Origin: Lentisphaeria bacterium UBA4640
GTDB lineage: Bacteria > Verrucomicrobiota > Lentisphaeria > Victivallales > UBA1829
DNA: 64,000 bases
NCBI GenBank assembly: GCA_002405835.1
Contig: DHMO01000005.1
Span: forward strand, 62,001-126,000
Direction: 5' to 3'
Shown: positions 59,732 through 64,000 of the stretch, piece by piece
How the letters are laid out: every line of letters starts with the position of its first letter
Numbering within the stretch: the first letter of the stretch is position 1
The notes under the pieces: generated by a model
The model's input: the letters and a program-made list of their open reading frames with translations, nothing else
Told to the model about the DNA's origin: nothing
Databases searched by the model: none
Translations under genes and position numbers: made by a program

Positions 59732-62700
59732 ATGAAATTCAAGCATCTGCTGTTTTCCGCCGCCTCTCTGATTACCGGAACGGTCTGCGCGGAAAATCTG
59801 ATTCACAACGGTGATTTCCTGCTAGGAAACAGCGGTTTTTCCATCGAACGCTGGCAGCGTCCGGACACCAACCCGGAGATGATTTTTCATCCGCTTGTCA
59901 CGGAAAACGATCCCCGTTCGCCCGGAAGGAAAATCCTGAAAATCGACAATTCATACAAAGAACAATGTTTTGTTTACGCCTGCGAGATGCCTCTTGAGGC
60001 TGGGAAAACCTATTATCTGCGCGGAGAAATCCGCTCTTCCGGAAGCAAAGTTCCGGCGGAATTCAGTATGATTTATCTCAACCGCAAAACCGGGCGCAAT
60101 GCGCAGGGCGGGACGGTTGTTGCGGAGAAGGAGTGGAAACGGTTTGAATTTCCGGTGCGCACACAGAAATTCGGAGGGAGGTATCATCTCAAAATAACGC
60201 TTGACCAGCCGTCGGAGTCGGGAACAGTCTTCCTGAGCGGACTCTCTCTTTCCGCTGAAAAAGACACCGCGTTTCATGGTGTGGAGATCGGATTCCGGAC
60301 TGCATCACGCGTCTTTTTTGCGGGAGAGCGCGACAAATGCACGGCGACCGTGCGGAATGCAGGCGGAAAAACGTGGGAAAAAACGTTGAAACTGGTTGCG
60401 GTTGACGACTATTCCGGTGTGCGCCGGACGATTCTGGAGCGTCCGCTCCGTCTGGCTCCCGGAGGCGTGGAAGAGATTGCGTTCGATTTGCCTGTGGACC
60501 GTTTCGGTTCGTTCCGGATTGAACCGGAGGATTTGTCGATCCGTTTCTTTCCCGGCTACTATGCGGTGATCGGGAAGGTAAAGCCGCTGCGTTTTGACCC
60601 GAAACGCTACAGTTTCGGTGTGAACAACACGGCTCCGCTGAAGTGGCGGAAAGGGAAAGCACCGGGATATGTGGCGTCCAATGCGTCCGTGCGTGAAGAG
60701 CTGCATCTGCTTTCGCTTGCCGGCTGCCGCCTGATCCGCGCATTCTCCGGAATGGGGATCGACTGGATGCTTCTGGAGCCGGAGCCTGGAAAATTCAATT
60801 ATCTTTACCTTGATACGACTCTGAAGCTGTATGAGGAAGCGGGCATTGCCGCGCTGCCGGTTCTGTGCGCCAATGAGTTCATCATCGAAAATTATCCGTG
60901 GTCCCAGCAGATTTATCCGGACTGGCTGCTGAAGGGTGCTCCGTATGCAAAACTGGAAAAGAGCACCCGCGACTGGCGCGGATACAACTGTCCGGAGCGC
61001 AACTATGTTTTTCCGGACCGCGCGGTTTTGGATCGTTATATCCGCACAATTGTCTCCCATGCGGGGAAGCGGGTGATGCAGTATGAAATTTCCAATGAGC
61101 CGGGCTGTGCGATTTCGCCGGAGCAGTATATGAATATTATTTTCCGTCCGGTGACGGCTGTTCTGCGGAAGGAAAATCCGGAAGCGACGATTGTCGGGGT
61201 GTGTTCGACGAGCGACAAAGGTTATCAGCTCGGCGAATTCCTGAAGGCGTGTCTTGAACTGAACGTTGCAGAGAATTCGGATGCGATTTCGTTTCATCCG
61301 TACGGCAGTCCGGAGTTGAGCTCTCCCGACCCTGCGGACAAGCAGATTCTGACGATGAAAGAGATGATTTCCAAATACAAAGCGGGGATGCCGATCTGGA
61401 ACACGGAGCTGTTTTACCTGTTCAGCGGCTATGAGTTCGGAGATTTCTACGGCGCGATGCAGATAAAGGCGCACCACGCCGCTGCGCGTTACCTCGTGGA
61501 GCTGAGTCTCGGCGTTGCGCAGTCGACCCCGCTGGAGAGCATGCAGATCTGGCGGGAGCTGATGATTCCGAATTATCAGCATATCACTTCCTGGCCGGAC
61601 AGCCAGCCGGGGCCGGTCTATTCGGTCTACAACGCCCTGACCCGTTTCTTCGAGGGAGCGGAGGCGGTTTCACACCGCAATTCACCGGACGGACTTTACC
61701 GCTGCGTATTCCGCAAGGACGGCAAACTTGTTGGCGCAATTTGGGATTATCGCAAGCGCGGGAACGTGAAGCTGGATTTCTCCGGATTTGAAGTGTACGA
61801 TCTTTTCGGCAATCCGCTTCCCGGCGGAGTTATGACGATGACGGACGCTCCGGTTTATCTGAAGCAGGGCGCGCTCTCCGAACCGGAGTTCCTGAAAAAA
61901 CTGGATTCCCTCTCCGCAATTCTGGAACAGACGCTTTCTGTTTCCTCAGAGGCTCGCCTTATTGAGCAGAATGGGAAAACGGTTCTGCTGCTCGGTCTGC
62001 GTAGCTGCGGTATGAAAGACGAATCCGGCTATGCCGGCATTGCCGGAAAAGGAATTACCGCGGTTGAACCGGTTGCCTTTACGCTGAAACGCGGAGAATA
62101 TGCGGCTCTTGAAGTTCCGGTCAAGGTTTCCGGAAAAGTCGCGGAAGCGGAAGTGCGGGTGATTTCGAACGGAAAAATCTGGAAGTTCCCGGTTCATCTC
62201 CACCGCAGCCGCAGTGTAAGCCGCAAACCATTTCACTTCCAAAGTGCGGACGGAGTCCTTTCCGCAACCGCGGAGCTTTCTGGAAAGTCGGGAAAGAGTC
62301 TGCTCCGGATCCGGGTGAACGATACGACGGATTCTGGGGCTCCCGGAAAGCGCGCGATGTGGGAACAGGACTGTGTGGAGCTCTTCATCGACGCCGCGCC
62401 GCGCGCTCTGCCCGAGATGCACGCGGATGCCTACCAGCCGGCGACTTTCCGTCTCTTCATCATGCCGCGTCTGGAAAAAGAGAAACAGCTGGTTTTCTGG
62501 GGCGACCGCAGTTTCATCTCTCCGGATTCGATCGGATGCCGTGTGACTGCGGATGCGTCCGGTTATGAGATTCTGCTTGAATTTCCGGAAAAGGCGTTCG
62601 GGGGCGAATCCGGACTGGAGATCAAGATCAACGACGCTCCGGGGACTTCGGGAAACGTGTGTTCGTTCTCTCTCTTCGATGCGCCGGATGTTCAGAAAAA

Positions 62701-62755
62701 CCGTTTGATGTTCACAATTGTGAAAACAACACAAAATAAGGAGTTGGAAAAATGA
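59732..62755 (+). CDS. large secreted glycoside hydrolase (clan GH-A barrel, carbohydrate-binding ends)
   Basis: A 1007-residue exported protein with a signal peptide (1-21). A CBM4/9-like domain (about 22-180, LIHNGDFLLGNSGF) and a beta region (190-290) lead to a TIM barrel (about 300-640). The acid/base is Glu456 in EISNEPG and the nucleophile Glu559 in IWNTELF, about 100 residues apart as in clan GH-A. A CBM9/DOMON-like domain (about 835-1000) contains MWEQDCVELFIDAAPR. The precise family (GH5, GH39 or GH42-like) is not decidable by eye. Its stop overlaps the next start as ATGA, and it follows the pseudopilin gene by 21 bp. Confidence 0.8.
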   Translation: MKFKHLLFSAASLITGTVCAENLIHNGDFLLGNSGFSIERWQRPDTNPEMIFHPLVTENDPRSPGRKILKIDNSYKEQCFVYACEMPLEAGKTYYLRGEIRSSGSKVPAEFSMIYLNRKTGRNAQGGTVVAEKEWKRFEFPVRTQKFGGRYHLKITLDQPSESGTVFLSGLSLSAEKDTAFHGVEIGFRTASRVFFAGERDKCTATVRNAGGKTWEKTLKLVAVDDYSGVRRTILERPLRLAPGGVEEIAFDLPVDRFGSFRIEPEDLSIRFFPGYYAVIGKVKPLRFDPKRYSFGVNNTAPLKWRKGKAPGYVASNASVREELHLLSLAGCRLIRAFSGMGIDWMLLEPEPGKFNYLYLDTTLKLYEEAGIAALPVLCANEFIIENYPWSQQIYPDWLLKGAPYAKLEKSTRDWRGYNCPERNYVFPDRAVLDRYIRTIVSHAGKRVMQYEISNEPGCAISPEQYMNIIFRPVTAVLRKENPEATIVGVCSTSDKGYQLGEFLKACLELNVAENSDAISFHPYGSPELSSPDPADKQILTMKEMISKYKAGMPIWNTELFYLFSGYEFGDFYGAMQIKAHHAAARYLVELSLGVAQSTPLESMQIWRELMIPNYQHITSWPDSQPGPVYSVYNALTRFFEGAEAVSHRNSPDGLYRCVFRKDGKLVGAIWDYRKRGNVKLDFSGFEVYDLFGNPLPGGVMTMTDAPVYLKQGALSEPEFLKKLDSLSAILEQTLSVSSEARLIEQNGKTVLLLGLRSCGMKDESGYAGIAGKGITAVEPVAFTLKRGEYAALEVPVKVSGKVAEAEVRVISNGKIWKFPVHLHRSRSVSRKPFHFQSADGVLSATAELSGKSGKSLLRIRVNDTTDSGAPGKRAMWEQDCVELFIDAAPRALPEMHADAYQPATFRLFIMPRLEKEKQLVFWGDRSFISPDSIGCRVTADASGYEILLEFPEKAFGGESGLEIKINDAPGTSGNVCSFSLFDAPDVQKNRLMFTIVKTTQNKELEK

Positions 62756-63675
62756 AAAAACAGATGACTGCACTTGTCCTTGGCGCCGCGCTTTCGCTCT
62801 CCGCCGCAACCAATGTCCCGTTCGAAACGGTAATGAACGGCGGCTGGAAACAGGTTGGACCGAACACATTTGAAGTGAAAAACAAAGGCGCTTGGCATGC
62901 GTCCGTTGTCCTGAAAGCCGGATTGAAACCGGGATGTTACTACCGCGTTTCATGGAACGCTTCATCGCGGAAAGGGCAGGGGGTGACTTCGTACGGGTTG
63001 ATCCTGAAGCTCGCTGAAACGCTGTTCAGCGGAGTCAATATCCCGGAGGAGTCTTCGCCACGCGCGTTCTGTTTCTATTCGGGCAAAGCGGACAAGACGG
63101 AACTTTCGTTCTTTTTCAGCAAAAACTGCTCCGGTGATTCGAAGATCGCAAATCTGAAACTGGAGGAGCTTAACGAGGCGGATATGCATGAGAATCTTCT
63201 GATCAACGGCGATTTTGAGGCGGACAATCTCGTCCCCGGCGATTGGCTCGTCCGCAGCAAGGAGTTTGCACCGTATATGAAGATCGTTGAAAACGCGGGA
63301 TTCGTGAACGGCGCGAAGTCTCTTGAACTGACGCAGAAAAAGGATGTCCCGGCAACCGCGATTGAGTCGGTTCCCCTGCAGATTCTGCCCGGCAAAACCT
63401 ACTCGCTGAGCTTCTGGGCGAAAGCGGAGGGGCTGGACAAGATGACCGTTGTCATCGACATGCCGTCTTATGGAAAAAAGCAGGAGTTTCAGAAATTCTA
63501 TCCGTTTGCTTTGAGCGGAGAATGGACCAAGTTCACGTGCAAGGTGACCTTCCCCTCGGATGAAGCGCAGTTCTCGCTGCTGGCCCGCCGCCGCGCCAGA
63601 GTGAATATCTTCTGCGACAATCACAATGACGGGCGTGTTCTGCTTGACCAGTTTGAATTTAAAGCGGATGAGTGA
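62752..63675 (+). CDS. secreted carbohydrate-binding (CBM4/9-like) protein
   Basis: A 307-residue protein with a signal peptide (1-19) and two beta-sandwich domains. The first (about 20-140) lacks clear family hallmarks. The second (about 145-305) has the CBM4/9 start NLLINGDFEADNLVPGDW and the late LDQFEF strand. No catalytic motif is seen, so it likely binds a glycan for the preceding glycosidase, with which it overlaps by 4 bp. An exact ligand cannot be given. Confidence 0.75.
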   Translation: MKKQMTALVLGAALSLSAATNVPFETVMNGGWKQVGPNTFEVKNKGAWHASVVLKAGLKPGCYYRVSWNASSRKGQGVTSYGLILKLAETLFSGVNIPEESSPRAFCFYSGKADKTELSFFFSKNCSGDSKIANLKLEELNEADMHENLLINGDFEADNLVPGDWLVRSKEFAPYMKIVENAGFVNGAKSLELTQKKDVPATAIESVPLQILPGKTYSLSFWAKAEGLDKMTVVIDMPSYGKKQEFQKFYPFALSGEWTKFTCKVTFPSDEAQFSLLARRRARVNIFCDNHNDGRVLLDQFEFKADE

Positions 63676-63706
63676 TATATATTACGGCAGAAAAAAAGGG
63701 AAAAAC

Positions 63707-64000
63707 ATGTCAATCCTTTCGCATTTCAACTCCGGACGCATTCCCGCGGCGCGGATTCTGAACCGCAGAAACCGCTGTTATGCAATCATGCACTTCAGCC
63801 TCAACACTTTCACCGGCAAGGAGTGGGGATATGGGGACGACGATCCGCAGATTTTCAATCCGTCCGGTTTCAGTGCAGAGCAGATTGCGGAGGCGTGCAA
63901 AGCCGGCGGGCTCGCGGGAATCATCATTGTCTGCAAGCATCATGACGGCTTTTGTCTCTGGCCAACGAAGACGACGCCGTACAACATTTCCAGATCGCCG
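63707..64000 (+). CDS. alpha-L-fucosidase, GH29 (partial, runs off the window)
   Basis: The first 98 codons of a GH29 alpha-L-fucosidase. The start is at ATG 63707 with AAGGG upstream, and the frame is open to the window edge. Family hallmarks are FTGKEWGYGDDDPQIFNP and the histidine pair in CKHHDGFCLWPTKTTPYN, typical of the substrate-binding part of the barrel. The enzyme would release alpha-linked fucose. No signal peptide is obvious at this start. It lies 31 bp after the CBM protein and continues the glycan-degradation unit. The catalytic Asp lies beyond the window. Confidence 0.9.
   Translation, partial: MSILSHFNSGRIPAARILNRRNRCYAIMHFSLNTFTGKEWGYGDDDPQIFNPSGFSAEQIAEACKAGGLAGIIIVCKHHDGFCLWPTKTTPYNISRSP

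Overview
The window looks like a chromosomal stretch from an anaerobic, saccharolytic bacterium of the PVC group, most likely a Lentisphaerota (Victivallis-like) gut organism. Three things point there. A pseudopilin-like gene has the R/F-T-L-V-E N-terminus and the DGHV C-terminus that are very common in that phylum. Secreted glycoside hydrolases and AraC regulators are dense. Na+-pumping oxaloacetate decarboxylase, GTP-PEPCK and a HydE-type hydrogenase maturase suggest a fermentative C4/H2 metabolism. This placement is inferred; no rRNA or tRNA gene is visible.

Layout. 41-3980 (-): a sugar-ester hydrolase and a GH2 beta-galactosidase. 4165-8935 (-): birA, oadG, oadA and oadB, a biotin ligase with a sodium-pumping decarboxylase, closed by a terminator. 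9013-10854 (-): GTP-PEPCK. 11039-13084 (-): nifS and nifU. 13337-14692 (+): GH4 alpha-galactosidase. 14778-16479 (-): pyrD and pyrK, divergent from suhB and priA (16566-19565, +). 19554-25337 (-): AsmA-like protein, M32 carboxypeptidase, hotdog thioesterase and a degenerate SGNH protein.

25431-52863 (-) is the centrepiece: a run of about 27.4 kb of co-directional genes with gaps of 24 bp or less and many ATGA/TGATG stop-start overlaps. It encodes a complete Wzx/Wzy-type exopolysaccharide system: polyprenyl-phosphate sugar transferase, eight glycosyltransferases, flippase, polymerase/ligase, Wza- and Wzc-like export proteins, a GH9 hydrolase and a phosphodiesterase-like protein. A signalling set is woven into it: a REC-PP2C-HATPase protein, an HPt protein, a STAS protein and a hybrid histidine kinase, which resembles in parts list the SypE/SypA/SypF control of the Vibrio fischeri syp locus. 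The promoter-proximal gene is preceded by a 15-unit TTGC/GCAA tetranucleotide array. A well-formed promoter, Shine-Dalgarno sequence and ATG upstream of the array read into it in the wrong frame for the regulator; a gain of one unit or a loss of two would join them. This is a strong candidate phase-variation switch for the polysaccharide operon.

53090-64000 (+): mnmA and hydE, GH36 alpha-galactosidase with two AraC regulators, then a pseudopilin-like gene, a large secreted glycosidase, a carbohydrate-binding protein and the start of a GH29 alpha-L-fucosidase. The two alpha-galactosidase promoters (GH4 at 13.3 kb and GH36 at 55.3 kb) share tandem 20-bp-period direct repeats next to the -35 region. 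A related site lies before the pseudopilin/glycosidase unit, suggesting a galactoside regulon controlled by one of the AraC proteins.
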